Translations under genes and position numbers: made by a program
Notes under the pieces: generated by a model
Told to the model about the DNA's origin: nothing
What the model saw: the letters and a program-made list of their open reading frames with translations, nothing else
Databases searched by the model: none
Source: Lysobacteraceae bacterium NML93-0793
Lineage (GTDB): Bacteria > Pseudomonadota > Gammaproteobacteria > Xanthomonadales > Xanthomonadaceae
Reading direction: 5' to 3'
Assembly (NCBI GenBank): GCA_002324875.1
Contig: NTJG01000008.1
Span: 1 to 64,000, forward strand
Length of the DNA: 64,000 nucleotides
Shown here: positions 43,669 to 54,045 of the stretch, piece after piece
Layout: the number at the start of each line of letters is the position of its first letter
Numbering within the stretch: the stretch's first letter is position 1

Positions 43669-46628
43669 TCAGTCGTCGTCCGCGTCCACCGGCACAGGCG
43701 CCGGCGGCGTCCGTCGCAGCAGGACATCCAGCGCCGCCGGCCGCCCCAGGTGATACCCCTGGGCCTGGTCGCAGCCCTGGGCGCGCAGCCATTCCAGCTG
43801 GCCCGCGGTCTCGACGCCTTCGGCGATGACCTTCAGGCCCAGGCCGTGGCCCAGCGCGATCAACGTGCTGCAGATGGAGGCACTGCGCGGCTCGGAGTCC
43901 ACGTCCCGGACGAAGGCGCGGTCGATCTTGAGATGGTCGAGCGGCAGGTCGCGCAGATAGGCCATGCTGGAGAAGCCGGTTCCGAAGTCGTCGATGGACA
44001 GGCACAGCCCGTCCTCGCGCAGCTCCATCATCAGCGTGCGCGCCGTCTCCGGGGTGCGCAGGAGCACGCTTTCGGTGAGTTCCAGATGCAGGGCGCTGCG
44101 CGGCAGTCCGTGCGCCGCACGCAGCGCGCGCATCGCATCCTGGGTGATCGACGCGTCGAACTGCAGCGCCGACACGTTCACCGCCACCGCGACGTCGGGA
44201 CGGCCCGCGTCGGCGAGGCGCCGCCAGGCGCGGGCGGCTTCTTCCAGCACCCAGGCGCCGATGGGCACGATCAGGCCGGATTCCTCCGCCAGTGGAATGA
44301 ACTCGGCCGGCGACACCACCGAGCCGTCGCGCTGGGGCCAGCGGATCAGGGCTTCCACTGCCACGACACGCCCATCCGCGAGCCGGTGGATCGGCTGGTA
44401 TACCAGCTCGAAGCCGCCCGACTCCACCGCATTGCGCAGGCGGCGCGCCAGGGCCAGGCGCTCGGTGGCCTGCGCCGACAGCGCGGGGTCGTAGGGCAGC
44501 ACCCGGGCGTGTTCGCGTCGGGCACGCAGCGCCGCCAGCGCCGCATGCGCGATCACCGTCTCCGCCGGCTCGGCGCTGTCCCGGCTTCGCGCCACCCCGA
44601 TCCAGGCTTCGAGCGTGAACGTGGCGCTGTCGCACAGGACGGGGGCGTCGATGACCTCGGTCAGGGCCTGCACCAGTGCGTCGAGCCGGCGCGGGTCGAG
44701 CGCCACCACGATGAAGGTCTCCGCCGGCGCGTAGGCCGCATGACCGAACGTCCCGGCGACGCGCGCAATGCGTGCGGCGGCTTCGCGCAGGACCACATCG
44801 CTGGTCTGGCGGCCCAGCGTGGGCGCGATCAGCTCGAGATCACGCAGCTGGACATAGGCGACGCCGAAGCCCGCATCGTTCGGGCCGTCGGCACCGCCGT
44901 CGAGCAGTTCGGCCAGCGCCGGCAGGGTGAGCATGCCTGTCGCCGGATCGTGACTGGCGCGCCAGGCCAGATCGCGTTCGTAGGCCAGGCGGGCCCCGAC
45001 GTCCTCGGCCAGCATCAGCCGGGCCGGCCGCTGCTGCAGCTCGATGTCGCGCGCGTGGACCCGGACCTCGATATGCCGGCCATCCTGCGCCTGCACGGTC
45101 CACAGCCGCTCGCGTCGGCCGTCCGCGCTCAGGTCGGGCGCGCCGTCACGGGCCGGCGACGGAATCAGCTCGGTCACGGTCAACGCCAGAAACGCCTCGC
45201 GGGAATACCCGTAGGCGTCGAGCGCCGCGTCGTTGACCGCGAGCATGCGCAGCGAGTCGGTGTCGTAGACCCAGGACGGCAAGGGATTGCGTTCGAACAG
45301 CTGGCGGAACTGCGACTCCGCACGCTCGACACGCGCCTGGGCCGCGCGGGCCTCGGTGATGTCGCTGACGGTGCCGGTCATCGCGGTCTGCCTGCCCGCG
45401 CCGACGGTCGCGCCCTGGGATCTGAGCCAGCGCATGCGCCCGTCAGGCAGGCGCACGCGGTACTCCTGCAGCAGGGTGCCCCCATTGGTTTGCGCCTCGG
45501 CGAAGGCCGCGCGCACTGTCGCCGCATCGTCGGGATGCACGCGTTCGAAGAACGCATCGAGCGCGATGAGGCCATCGGAGGGCTGGAGCGCATAGAGCGC
45601 AGCCAGCTCCGGCGTTGCCCGCACCGCATCGCTGCCCGCCTCGACGCGCCACACGCCGCTGCCCGAGGCCAGCTGGGCCTGTTGCAGCCACTCGCCCTGC
45701 GTGGCGATCTCGTCGAGCAGCGCATCGCGTGCCCGCTCGTCCGCACGCAAACGGTGGACGACGAAGGCCAGCACCGCCCAGTAGATCGCCGAAAGCAGCG
45801 TCGCGCAGATCACGAACACCCACCACGGGCGCAAGGCCTCGCGCACCCCGATGCCGCTGCTCACCACGATCGGGTAACCGCTGGTGGCGCTGAAGGTCGC
45901 CGCACGTTCGATCTGGTCGAGCGGACTCACCAGGGTGTCGCTGATCCGGTTGCGCGCCTGCAGCGCGGGCGGCAGCACCACCTGCCGGCCGGAGTGCGCG
46001 CCGGTGCGGCCATACCGTGTAATCACCGTGCCGTCGGCCCCGTAGATGGCCACGGCGCCGTCGACGCCGGTGTCCAGCCCCGCGATGATCCGATCGAACT
46101 CCTGCACGCGGAAGCGGGCCACCACCGCGCCTTCCCCGGGCGGCGCGAGGGCGAGGGGCAACAGCCAGTCGCCGTCGTCCGCCCGGCCCAGCGGGCCGAC
46201 GCGCAGCCCAGCGGCGGATCCCGCGCCGGTCAACCACGCCGGCGCGGCCGCGGCGCCTGCCTGCGCCGCCGGAGGAAAGAAATCGATGCCCGCGAGTTCC
46301 TCGTGCCGGGACACGACACCCGCGATCGACGCCGCGCGTCGACGCTCCGCCAGCTCGGCGGGCAGCTCCGCGTCCGCGGCGATGTCGGCGAGGACGCCGC
46401 GGAGCGCGCGCTCGATATTGCGCATCTCGAACTGCAGCAGGCGGTCCACGCCGGTCGCCAGCGCCAGACTCTGACGCTCGGCGGCGGCCAGCCGCGCCTG
46501 CCGGTCCAGGCCGACCAGGGTCGCCAGCCGGCCATGATCACCAGGCCGAGGCAGATGCCGACGCTGCGCATCGCACGCGCCGATGCCAGACGCCGTTGCC
46601 TCCAGTGACGTGTCAACCGTCTGCCCAT
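43669..46628 (-). CDS. PAS-EAL c-di-GMP phosphodiesterase with apparent N-terminal frameshift
   Basis: From 46528 to 43669 one frame encodes a periplasmic sensor region and a membrane helix (about 215-240 from the GTG at 46449). Two PAS domains (SDITEARAAQARVE link), a degenerate GGDEF domain and an intact EAL domain (VEALIRW, DDFGTGFSS) follow. That frame has no good start. A second frame from the ATG at 46628 (GGGGAG upstream) encodes MGRRLTRHWRQRRLASARAMRS then a helix ICLGLVIMAG. It switches to the main frame around 46525-46535 (MAG then LATLVGLDRQARLAA). One missing base explains this. It is either a real mutation or a sequence error. The EAL activity would degrade c-di-GMP. Confidence 0.75.
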
Positions 46629-46815
46629 CCCTGGCTCCCCTGCGAACTCCCGCTCAACCTGATGCAGCGCGCGAACGTGGACCGCGAAGATGCACGCCAG
46701 GCCCGGGCCACGGTGTGCACGCGGAATCTGCGATTACCTGGCGTCGCCCGGACAGGTTCACATCACCTGGCCGACCTCCGGTCCAAGGTGGACGGCCCGC
46801 TCCGAGAATATGCCC

Positions 46816-47100
46816 ATGGCCGCGAAGAATGAACCCCGATCGGCGACCAATCCCGATCAACCCCGCCAGAAGGACCACGTCGCGGAACAGGATCGCGGCG
46901 CCTCCCGCGGCGCCGAGTACGCCCACGACAACAACGCATCGGCCGAGGGCAACGATGCCGCTCTGACCGCAGGACCCGGGTTCGTGCGCCGCATCAATCC
47001 CGATGGCACGGTGCAGGCCGTCCGCGCGACGCCGGACGACGACGCCGGCGCCCGCGACGATGACGCCCGTACCGACGCCGATTCCGATCGGACGCCCTGA
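46816..47100 (+). CDS. Small acidic hydrophilic protein upstream of katE
   Basis: This 94-residue protein is rich in Asp, Asn, Ala and Arg, has no hydrophobic core, and contains a central GPGFVRRINPDGTVQAVRAT. It looks disordered, in the manner of hydrophilin-like stress proteins. I do not recognise a family. The ATG at 46816 is preferred; an ATG at 46810 and an in-frame extension upstream exist. It is 174 bp before katE on the same strand. Confidence 0.5.
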   Translation: MAAKNEPRSATNPDQPRQKDHVAEQDRGASRGAEYAHDNNASAEGNDAALTAGPGFVRRINPDGTVQAVRATPDDDAGARDDDARTDADSDRTP

Positions 47101-47274
47101 GGTTCGCCACGCACGGTCGCGTCACCGGCAACGGTGCCGCGAACTCCACCGGCGTGCGCGGTGTGCACGATGCCGCGAGGTCGCAGGCCCGACCGGGACG
47201 ATGCGTTCACGGCCGCCCGATCAGCATCGGGCGTTCCGCCTTCCGATGCACTCTCCCGTCCAGGAGCACCTCCC

Positions 47275-49407
47275 ATGCCGTCACGCCCACGTCCCGCCTC
47301 CCCCACACCCGCAGCGCGTGGAAAAGCGGCGCCGGACCGATCATCCGCCCCTTCGCATGAAGCCGCACGTGGCGAGGGCGACGAGCTTCAACAGCAGGCC
47401 GACGCCGGGCATCCGCTGCTCACCACCGCGCAGGGCATTCCGGTCGCCGACAACCAGAACGCGTTGCGCGCCACACCGCGCGGGCCGACGCTGCTCGAAG
47501 ATTTCATCCTGCGCGAGAAGATCACCCACTTCGACCACGAACGCATCCCCGAGCGCATCGTGCATGCGCGCGGCTCCGCGGCGCACGGGTATTTCGAGCT
47601 CACCGATTCGCTGGCCGAATTCACCACCGCGAAGATCCTCACCGAGGTCGGCGAAAAGACGCCGGTGTTCACCCGGTTCTCCACGGTCGCCGGCGGTGCG
47701 GGGTCCGTCGACACGCCGCGCGATGTGCGCGGCTTCTCCGTGAAGTTCTATACGAAGGAAGGGAACTGGGACCTGGTGGGCAACAACATCCCGGTGTTCT
47801 TCATCCAGGACGCGCTGAAGTTTCCCGATCTGATCCACGCGGTGAAGATGGAGCCCGACCGCGGCTATCCGCAGGCGGCCAGCGCGCACGACACCTTCTG
47901 GGATTTCGTCTCGCTGATGCCCGAGAGCATGCACATGATCATGTGGGCGATGAGCGACCGGACGATTCCGCGCTCGCTGCGCACGATGGAAGGTTTCGGC
48001 GTGCACAGCTTCCGCCTGCTCGATGCCGAGGGCCGCAGCACGTTCGTGAAATTCCACTGGCGGCCGAAGCTCGGCATCCAGTCCACGGTCTGGGACGAGG
48101 CGTTGAAGCTGCAGCATGCCGACAACGACTTCCATCGCCGTGATCTCTTCGAGGCGATCCAGGCCGGTGACTTTCCGGAATGGGAACTCGGCGTGCAGCT
48201 GTTCACCGGGGAAGACGCCGAGGCGTTTCCGTTCGACCATCTCGACGCGACCAAGCTGATCCCCGAGGAACTGGTGCCGCTGCGCATCGTCGGGCGCATG
48301 GTGCTCGACCGCTGGCCGGACAACTTCTTCGCCGAGACCGAACAGGTGGCCTATTGCCCGGCGAACATCGTGCCCGGCATCGACTTCAGCAACGATCCGC
48401 TGCTGCAGGGCCGGCTGTTCTCGTATCTCGACACGCAGCTCTCGCGTCTTGGCGGGCCCAATTTCCATCAGCTCCCGATCAACGCACCGAAGTGTCCGTT
48501 CGCCAATCATCAGCGCGACGGCCACATGCAGATGGCGGTGCCCAAGGGCCGCGTGGCCTACGAGCCGAGTTCGCTGCAGGACGACAGCCCCCGTGCGCAT
48601 CGCGAGCGCGGGTTACGCAGTCACGCGACCCGTCCCGACGACGGCGCCAAGGGCCGCGTACGCGCCGAGAGCTTCGCCGATCATTACTCGCAGGCGCGGA
48701 TGTTCTTCCGCAGCCAGTCCGGGCCCGAGCAGGCGCATATCGCTTCGGCGCTGGTGTTCGAGCTGTCGAAGGTCGAAACGGTCTACATCCGCGAGGCCGT
48801 GGTGGGCCAGCTGCGTCATGTCGACGAATCGCTGGCCCGGCGCGTGGCCGACGGGCTCGGCCTCGACACGCTCCCCGACGCGCCGGAGACGCGCGTGCCG
48901 CCGCAGGACATGCCGCTGTCGCCGGCGCTGCGCATCATCGACCGGATGAAGCCGACACTGCAGGGACGCGCGATCGGCATCCTGTTCCACGAGGGGTCCG
49001 ACGCGAAGACGATCCAGGCCCTGCGCAAGGCGGCCGAAGCCGCCGGCGCGATGGTCAAGCTGGTGGCACCCAAGGTCGGCGGCGCCACGCTGTCGGACGG
49101 CAGGAAACAGCCAGCGGACGGCCAGCTCGCCGGCACGCCGTCGCTGGTGTTCGACGCGGTGGCGATCGTGCTGTCGGCCGAGGCCGGCAAGCAGCTCGCG
49201 AAGGAAGCGGCGGCGGTCGACTTCGCGCGCGATGCATGGGGACACCTCAAGGCAATCGCTGCCGACGCCGGCGGACAGGCGCTGCTGAAGGCGGGCGCCG
49301 TGGGCAAGGACGCCGGCATCGTCGACGCCGCCGAGCCCAAGCGCTTCGTCGAGGCAGCGAAGACACGCCAGTGGAGCCGTGAGCCGAAGCTGCGCATGCT
49401 CGCCTGA
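47275..49407 (+). CDS. katE: Large-subunit catalase KatE (HPII type)
   Basis: This 710-residue clade II catalase has the catalytic His97 in [13 protein letters not shown] and heme-ligand Tyr384 in RLFSYLDTQ, spaced 287 residues apart as in HPII. The C-terminal 150 or so residues ([20 protein letters not shown]) form the DJ-1/flavodoxin-like domain of this clade. It breaks down H2O2. I chose the ATG at 47275 because AGGAG is about 8 bases upstream; an in-frame start at 47134 adds a Cys-rich stretch unlike the family. A terminator follows. Confidence 0.95.
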   Translation: MPSRPRPASPTPAARGKAAPDRSSAPSHEAARGEGDELQQQADAGHPLLTTAQGIPVADNQNALRATPRGPTLLEDFILREKITHFDHERIPERIVHARGSAAHGYFELTDSLAEFTTAKILTEVGEKTPVFTRFSTVAGGAGSVDTPRDVRGFSVKFYTKEGNWDLVGNNIPVFFIQDALKFPDLIHAVKMEPDRGYPQAASAHDTFWDFVSLMPESMHMIMWAMSDRTIPRSLRTMEGFGVHSFRLLDAEGRSTFVKFHWRPKLGIQSTVWDEALKLQHADNDFHRRDLFEAIQAGDFPEWELGVQLFTGEDAEAFPFDHLDATKLIPEELVPLRIVGRMVLDRWPDNFFAETEQVAYCPANIVPGIDFSNDPLLQGRLFSYLDTQLSRLGGPNFHQLPINAPKCPFANHQRDGHMQMAVPKGRVAYEPSSLQDDSPRAHRERGLRSHATRPDDGAKGRVRAESFADHYSQARMFFRSQSGPEQAHIASALVFELSKVETVYIREAVVGQLRHVDESLARRVADGLGLDTLPDAPETRVPPQDMPLSPALRIIDRMKPTLQGRAIGILFHEGSDAKTIQALRKAAEAAGAMVKLVAPKVGGATLSDGRKQPADGQLAGTPSLVFDAVAIVLSAEAGKQLAKEAAAVDFARDAWGHLKAIAADAGGQALLKAGAVGKDAGIVDAAEPKRFVEAAKTRQWSREPKLRMLA

Positions 49408-49425
49408 CGACTGTGCTTCACCCGG

Positions 49426-49457
49426 GCAGGGGTCGCGCCGCGAGGCGCGGCCCCTGC
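49426..49457 (+). terminator. Rho-independent terminator after katE
   Basis: 14-bp arms (49426-49439 / 49444-49457), complementary except for one G-U pair, have a 4-nt loop. They are followed by TTCGTTGT. The hairpin starts 19 bases after the katE stop. Confidence 0.75.
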
Positions 49458-49658
49458 TTCGTTGTGCGCGCCGGGTGCGGTCATTCGTTTCCACGTCCTG
49501 CCGTGCCCGACGGACGCGGCCCGTGGGCGCGGACGCGGACTGCGTCCTCGGCGCCTCGGTCATCGATTCCCGATCGGCACGTTCTTCGTTGGCTGCATTT
49601 CTCGCTCGCTGCGCGGCGCCATGACGCGTCCCGTCGAGCGTCGCGCGTTCCGATCTTC

Positions 49659-49664
49659 TAGAAT
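49659..49664 (+). promoter_or_regulatory. -10 element upstream of pyrH
   Basis: TAGAAT lies about 30 bases before the pyrH ATG. No good -35 hexamer is visible 17 bp upstream. Confidence 0.4.
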
Positions 49665-49693
49665 CCACGCGCCCCCGCCTCCGGAGTTCCGCC

Positions 49694-50419
49694 ATGACCG
49701 CACCCCTCGCCTACCGCCGCGTCCTGCTCAAACTCTCCGGCGAAGCGTTGATGGGCGACGAGGACTACGGCATCGACCCCAAGGTGATCGGTCGGCTCGC
49801 CGACGAGGTGATCGAGGCGCAGAAGGCCGGCGCCGAAGTCGGCCTGGTCATCGGCGGCGGCAACATTTTCCGCGGCGCCGGCCTCGCCGCAGCCGGCATG
49901 GACCGTGTCACCGGCGACCAGATGGGCATGCTGGCGACCGTGATCAATGCGCTCGCGATGCAGGACGCGCTGGAGAAGCGTGGCGCGCGGGCGCGCGTGA
50001 TGAGCGCGATCAAGATCAACGACGTCTGCGAGGACTACATCCGTCGACGCGCCATCCGCCATCTGGAAAAAGGCCGTATCGCGATCTTCGCCGCCGGCGT
50101 CGGCAGCCCGTTCTTCACCACCGATTCGGGCGCGGCGCTGCGCGGTATCGAGATCGGCGCCGATCTGCTGCTCAAGGCGACCAAGGTCGACGGCGTCTAC
50201 GACGCCGATCCGAAGAAGGTACCCGACGCCAAGCGTTACGAACGCCTGACCTATGACGAAGTGCTGAGCCAGGGCCTGGAAGTCATGGACACGGCCGCCT
50301 TCGCGCTGGCCCGCGATTCCGATCTGCCGCTGCGCATCTTCGACATGAGCCAGCCCGGCGTGCTGCTGCGCATCCTGCGCGGCGAAGCCATCGGTACCCT
50401 GGTGCAGGGCCGCCACTGA
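49694..50419 (+). CDS. pyrH: UMP kinase PyrH
   Basis: This 241-residue amino-acid-kinase-fold enzyme has [19 protein letters not shown], a [32 protein letters not shown] segment and a C-terminal [11 protein letters not shown]. It phosphorylates UMP to UDP with ATP and feeds pyrimidine and UDP-sugar synthesis. A GGAG lies about 8 bases before the ATG. rpsB and tsf, which precede pyrH in many gammaproteobacteria, are absent here; katE is upstream instead. Confidence 0.96.
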   Translation: MTAPLAYRRVLLKLSGEALMGDEDYGIDPKVIGRLADEVIEAQKAGAEVGLVIGGGNIFRGAGLAAAGMDRVTGDQMGMLATVINALAMQDALEKRGARARVMSAIKINDVCEDYIRRRAIRHLEKGRIAIFAAGVGSPFFTTDSGAALRGIEIGADLLLKATKVDGVYDADPKKVPDAKRYERLTYDEVLSQGLEVMDTAAFALARDSDLPLRIFDMSQPGVLLRILRGEAIGTLVQGRH

Positions 50420-50485
50420 GCACGCCGCGCGGCGTCGATGCCGCGCTGCAGCGCAGCCCCGGCCCCGCCGCCGCCCGGGGCCGCT

Positions 50486-50491
50486 TATAAT
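50486..50491 (+). promoter_or_regulatory. -10 element upstream of frr
   Basis: A perfect TATAAT lies 33 bases before the frr ATG, just after a GC-rich inverted repeat (CCCCGGCCCC / CCGGGGCC region). The -35 position is GC-rich without a consensus, so strength is uncertain. Confidence 0.5.
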
Positions 50492-50523
50492 CGGTCGATT
50501 CCGCACACGGACCCGGCCCGATC

Positions 50524-51081
50524 ATGCTCAACGACATCAAGAAAGACGCGCAGACGCGCATGGCCAAGAGCGTCGAGGCGCTCAAGCACACGCTGATCAA
50601 GGTGCGTACCGGCCGGGCATCGACCGCGCTCGTCGACCATCTGAAGGTCAATTACTACGGCTCCGACATGCCGCTGAGCCAGGTCGCCAGCGTGGCCGTC
50701 AGCGATGCGCGCTCGCTCACCATCACGCCGTGGGAGAAGCAGATGGTCGGCGCGGTGGAGAAGGCGATCCTCGCCTCCGATCTCGGCCTGACCCCGAACA
50801 CCGCCGGCACCACGATCCGCCTCAACCTGCCCGCACTCACCGAAGAACGCCGCCGCGAGCTGTCGAAAGTGGTGCACAGCGAAGGCGAGGACACGAAGGT
50901 CGCCATCCGCAACATCCGCCGCGACGCCAACCAGCAGGTCAAGGAGCTTCTCAAGGAGAAGCAGATCTCCGAGGACGACGAGCGCCGCACCGAGGACGAG
51001 ATCCAGAAGATCACCGACGCCGCGATCAAGGACGTCGACGAGGTGGTCAAGGGCAAGGAACAGGAACTGATGGCGGTCTGA
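50524..51081 (+). CDS. frr: Ribosome recycling factor
   Basis: This 185-residue protein has the RRF signatures: [27 protein letters not shown], then [27 protein letters not shown]. With EF-G it splits post-termination ribosomes. It follows pyrH by about 100 bp, and uppS starts 67 bases after the stop, across a repeat. Confidence 0.97.
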   Translation: MLNDIKKDAQTRMAKSVEALKHTLIKVRTGRASTALVDHLKVNYYGSDMPLSQVASVAVSDARSLTITPWEKQMVGAVEKAILASDLGLTPNTAGTTIRLNLPALTEERRRELSKVVHSEGEDTKVAIRNIRRDANQQVKELLKEKQISEDDERRTEDEIQKITDAAIKDVDEVVKGKEQELMAV

Positions 51082-51089
51082 TGGGCGCC

Positions 51090-51214
51090 GGGATTCGGGA
51101 TCGGGAATTCGGGATCGGGCGCGAGCCGGAGCAAGAGAACCACACCATTGACTGATGCCGCCAACCCGCAGGATTCCGCAGGTCCGAATCCCGAATCGCC
51201 GATCCCGGGTCCCC
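51090..51214 (+). repeat. Inverted simple repeat flanking the uppS start codon
   Basis: 51090-51119 holds direct repeats of the GGGATTCGGGATCGGG type. 51184-51214 holds an imperfect complementary copy (CCGAATCCCGAATCGCCGATCCC). The two arms match at about 21 of 24 paired positions. The uppS TTG (51148) and its ribosome site lie in the roughly 65-nt loop. The second arm is translated into the unusual uppS N-terminal NPESPIPGPR. Confidence 0.75.
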
Positions 51215-51960
51215 GCCACGTTCCCCGGCACGTGGCGATCATCATGGACGGCAACGGCCGTTGGGCCGCGCGGCGTCGGCGCCCACGGGTGATCGGCCAT
51301 CGTGCCGGCGCCCGCACGGTCAATCTGTGCATCGATTTCTGTCTGGAGCGCGGCATCACCGCGCTGACGCTGTTCGCGTTCTCGAGCGAGAACTGGGGGC
51401 GGCCGGAAGACGAGGTCGGTGCGCTGATGAAGCTGTTCATGGGCGCGCTCGATCGCGAGGTCGGTGAACTGCACCGCCGCGGCGTGCGCCTGCGCTTCAT
51501 CGGCGAGCGCGAACGTTTCGGCGACAGGCTGCGCCAGCGCATGGCCGCCGCCGAAGCACTCACGGCCGGCAACACCGCACTCGCTCTCAACGTCGCCGCC
51601 AGCTACGGCGGTCGCCAGGACATCGCGAACGCGGCGCGCGCGCTCGCGGCCGAGGTCGCGGCGGGCCGGCTGCGCGTGGAGGACATCGACGAGTCCGCCG
51701 TCGGCGCACACGTCGCCCTCGCCGACCTGCCGCCCCCCGACCTGTTCATCCGCACCGGCGGCGACCTGCGGATCAGCAACTTCCTGCTGTGGCAGCTGGC
51801 CTACACCGAACTGTGGTTCACCGAGACGCTGTGGCCCGAGCTGGGCGTCGAGGAACTGGAACGCGCCCTGGCGGTCTATGCGTCGCGCGAGCGCCGTTTC
51901 GGCCTGACCAGTGCGCAGATCGCGGCCGGCGACGGTCCACCCCTGGAGACCACCGCATGA
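51148..51960 (+). CDS. uppS: Undecaprenyl diphosphate synthase (di-trans,poly-cis)
   Basis: This 270-residue cis-prenyltransferase has IIMDGNGRWA (the catalytic Asp), HRAGARTV, FAFSSENWGRP and the C-terminal DLFIRTGGDLRISNFLLWQLAYTE. It makes the C55 lipid carrier for peptidoglycan and O-antigen at the inner membrane. The start is TTG at 51148; there is no earlier ATG and the first in-frame ATG is inside the active site. The first 25 residues are low-complexity and partly derived from a repeat. It overlaps cdsA by 4 bases. Confidence 0.95.
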   Translation: MTDAANPQDSAGPNPESPIPGPRHVPRHVAIIMDGNGRWAARRRRPRVIGHRAGARTVNLCIDFCLERGITALTLFAFSSENWGRPEDEVGALMKLFMGALDREVGELHRRGVRLRFIGERERFGDRLRQRMAAAEALTAGNTALALNVAASYGGRQDIANAARALAAEVAAGRLRVEDIDESAVGAHVALADLPPPDLFIRTGGDLRISNFLLWQLAYTELWFTETLWPELGVEELERALAVYASRERRFGLTSAQIAAGDGPPLETTA

Positions 51961-52796
51961 CGCGCACCCGCATTCTCGCCGCCCTGCTGATGGCACCGAC
52001 CGCGGTCGCGGCCGTGCTGCTGCTCAACACCCCGTGGATGGCGGCCGTCTCGGCGATCGTCTTTCTGGCCGCGCTGTGGGAATGGCTGCGCCTGTCGGGC
52101 ATCGACGACACGCTGGCGCGCACCGCGCTGCTGCTGCTGAACCTGCTGCTGATGGTGGCGATCGTCTGGGCCTCGGCCACCGGCGGGGGCTCGCTGGTGC
52201 TGCTGAAGATGCTGGCGGTGATCGGCGTCGTCTGGTGGCTGGCGGCCACGCTGTGGCTGCGCCGCTACACCTTCGCCGCCGAACACGATGCGCGCTCGCG
52301 GGTCATCAAGCTGCTGGCCGGCACGCTGGCGGTGATCCCGGCCTGGGCGGCGCTGTGCGTGATCCACGCCAACGAGGACGGCGCGTTCGGCGAACGCTGG
52401 CTGCTGCTGGCGCTGGCGATCGTCTGGGCCACCGACACCGGCGCGTACTTCGCCGGTCGCCGCTTCGGCAAGCGCAAGCTCGCGCCGCGGATCAGCCCGA
52501 ACAAGACCGTCGAAGGCCTGATCGGCGGCGTGATCGCAGGCGTGGTGGTGGCGGTGGCCTTCGCGCCGCTGGCCGGCGCCACGGCCGCGCAGTTGCCGCT
52601 GGTGGCCCTGGTGGCCCTGCTGACGGTGCTCGCGTCGGTGGTCGGCGATCTGTTCGAAAGCCTGCTCAAGCGCCATGCGGGCGCGAAGGATTCCGGCACG
52701 CTGATTCCGGGCCACGGCGGTGTGCTCGACCGGATCGACAGCGTGCTCGCGGCACTGCCGGTGTTCGCCTTCGGCCAGATCTGGCTCGGATTCTGA
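51957..52796 (+). CDS. cdsA: Phosphatidate cytidylyltransferase CdsA
   Basis: This 279-residue protein has about eight membrane helices and the signature [33 protein letters not shown]. It makes CDP-diacylglycerol, the branch point for phosphatidylglycerol and phosphatidylserine. Its start overlaps the uppS stop (ATGA). The PssA encoded at 19271-19891 would use this product. Confidence 0.95.
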   Translation: MTRTRILAALLMAPTAVAAVLLLNTPWMAAVSAIVFLAALWEWLRLSGIDDTLARTALLLLNLLLMVAIVWASATGGGSLVLLKMLAVIGVVWWLAATLWLRRYTFAAEHDARSRVIKLLAGTLAVIPAWAALCVIHANEDGAFGERWLLLALAIVWATDTGAYFAGRRFGKRKLAPRISPNKTVEGLIGGVIAGVVVAVAFAPLAGATAAQLPLVALVALLTVLASVVGDLFESLLKRHAGAKDSGTLIPGHGGVLDRIDSVLAALPVFAFGQIWLGF

Positions 52797-52857
52797 GTCT
52801 CCTCATGACGGCTGCCAGCGTCTTCGACGCCCTCTCCGCATCGTCGGGCCGGTGCGC

Positions 52858-54036
52858 ATGATCCGCACCGTTGCGGTCTTCGGCGCGACCGGGTCCATCG
52901 GCACGTCCGCACTCGACGTGATCGCGCGTCATCCGCAGCGCCTGCGCGCCGGCGTGCTGGCCGCCGGGCGCAATGTCGAGGCGCTGGTGGCCTTGTGCGC
53001 CACTCACCGCCCCGACCACGCGGTCATCGCCGACGCCGACGCCCTGCCGCGTCTGCGCGCCGGCCTGCAGGCAGCCGGCCTCGCCACCGAGGCCCATGCC
53101 GGCATGGCGGCGCTCGATGTCCTGGCGGCGGACCCGGCGGTCTGCGACACCGTCGTCGCCGCGATCGTCGGCGCCGCCGGTCTGGATTCGACGCTGGCCG
53201 CGCTGCGCGCAGGCAAGCGCGTGCTGCTGGCCAACAAGGAATCTCTGGTGCTGGCCGGTGCGCTGATGATGCAGGCCGCCCGCGAGGCCGGCGCGCACAT
53301 CGTGCCGATCGACAGCGAGCACAACGCGATCCACCAGTGTCTGCCACCGGATGGCGACTGCCGCGGCGTCACTCGCATCGTGCTGACGGCCTCGGGCGGC
53401 CCGTTCCGCGGCCGCAGCCGGGCCGAGTTGAGCGACGTCACCCCGGCGCAGGCGGTCGCCCATCCCAAATGGTCGATGGGGCCCAAGATCTCGGTCGATT
53501 CCGCAACGCTGATGAACAAGGGGCTGGAGCTGATCGAGGCCCACCACCTGTTCGCGATGCCGTCCGAACGGCTGGACGTGCTGGTGCACCCGCAGAGCCT
53601 CGTCCACTCGCTGGTGGAATTCATCGACGGTTCCACGCTCGCCCAGTTGGGATTGCCGGACATGCGCACGGCGCTCGCGGTCGGCCTCGGCAGCCCCGAG
53701 CGCATCGCCTCGGGCGTCGCCGGCCTGGATCTGCTGCAGCACGGGCGCTTGGAGTTCGAAGCGCCGGACACCGACGCGTTTCCCTGTCTCGCCCTCGCGC
53801 GCGCGGCTCTGGTCGCCGGTGGTACAGCGCCGGCCGTGTTGAACGCGGCGAACGAAGTGGCGGTTTCAGCCTTTCTTCAGGGACGAATCCGTTTTCTAGC
53901 CATCCCTGCGCTCGTCGAGCACGTGCTCGCGGCGCTGCCCGCCGCCGCTGCCGATTCGCTGGACGTACTGCGCGACGCCGATGCGCAGGCGCGGCGTCTG
54001 GCGGGCGAGGCGATCGACTCCGGAGTGGTGGCCTGA
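52858..54036 (+). CDS. dxr: 1-deoxy-D-xylulose 5-phosphate reductoisomerase
   Basis: This 392-residue protein has an NADPH loop [22 protein letters not shown], the metal and substrate loop [13 protein letters not shown] and the SGGPFRG and [18 protein letters not shown] motifs. It makes MEP for isoprenoid synthesis, which feeds UppS. I chose the ATG at 52858; a GTG at 52852 is a nearby alternative. It is the usual length for the family. Confidence 0.96.
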   Translation: MIRTVAVFGATGSIGTSALDVIARHPQRLRAGVLAAGRNVEALVALCATHRPDHAVIADADALPRLRAGLQAAGLATEAHAGMAALDVLAADPAVCDTVVAAIVGAAGLDSTLAALRAGKRVLLANKESLVLAGALMMQAAREAGAHIVPIDSEHNAIHQCLPPDGDCRGVTRIVLTASGGPFRGRSRAELSDVTPAQAVAHPKWSMGPKISVDSATLMNKGLELIEAHHLFAMPSERLDVLVHPQSLVHSLVEFIDGSTLAQLGLPDMRTALAVGLGSPERIASGVAGLDLLQHGRLEFEAPDTDAFPCLALARAALVAGGTAPAVLNAANEVAVSAFLQGRIRFLAIPALVEHVLAALPAAAADSLDVLRDADAQARRLAGEAIDSGVVA

Positions 54037-54045
54037 GGGTGCGCG

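Noticed and set aside
43387-46608. An open frame of over 1000 codons antisense to the PAS-EAL gene
   Set aside because: The translation is Arg/Gly/Gln-rich without recognisable motifs, while the minus strand encodes clear PAS and EAL domains.
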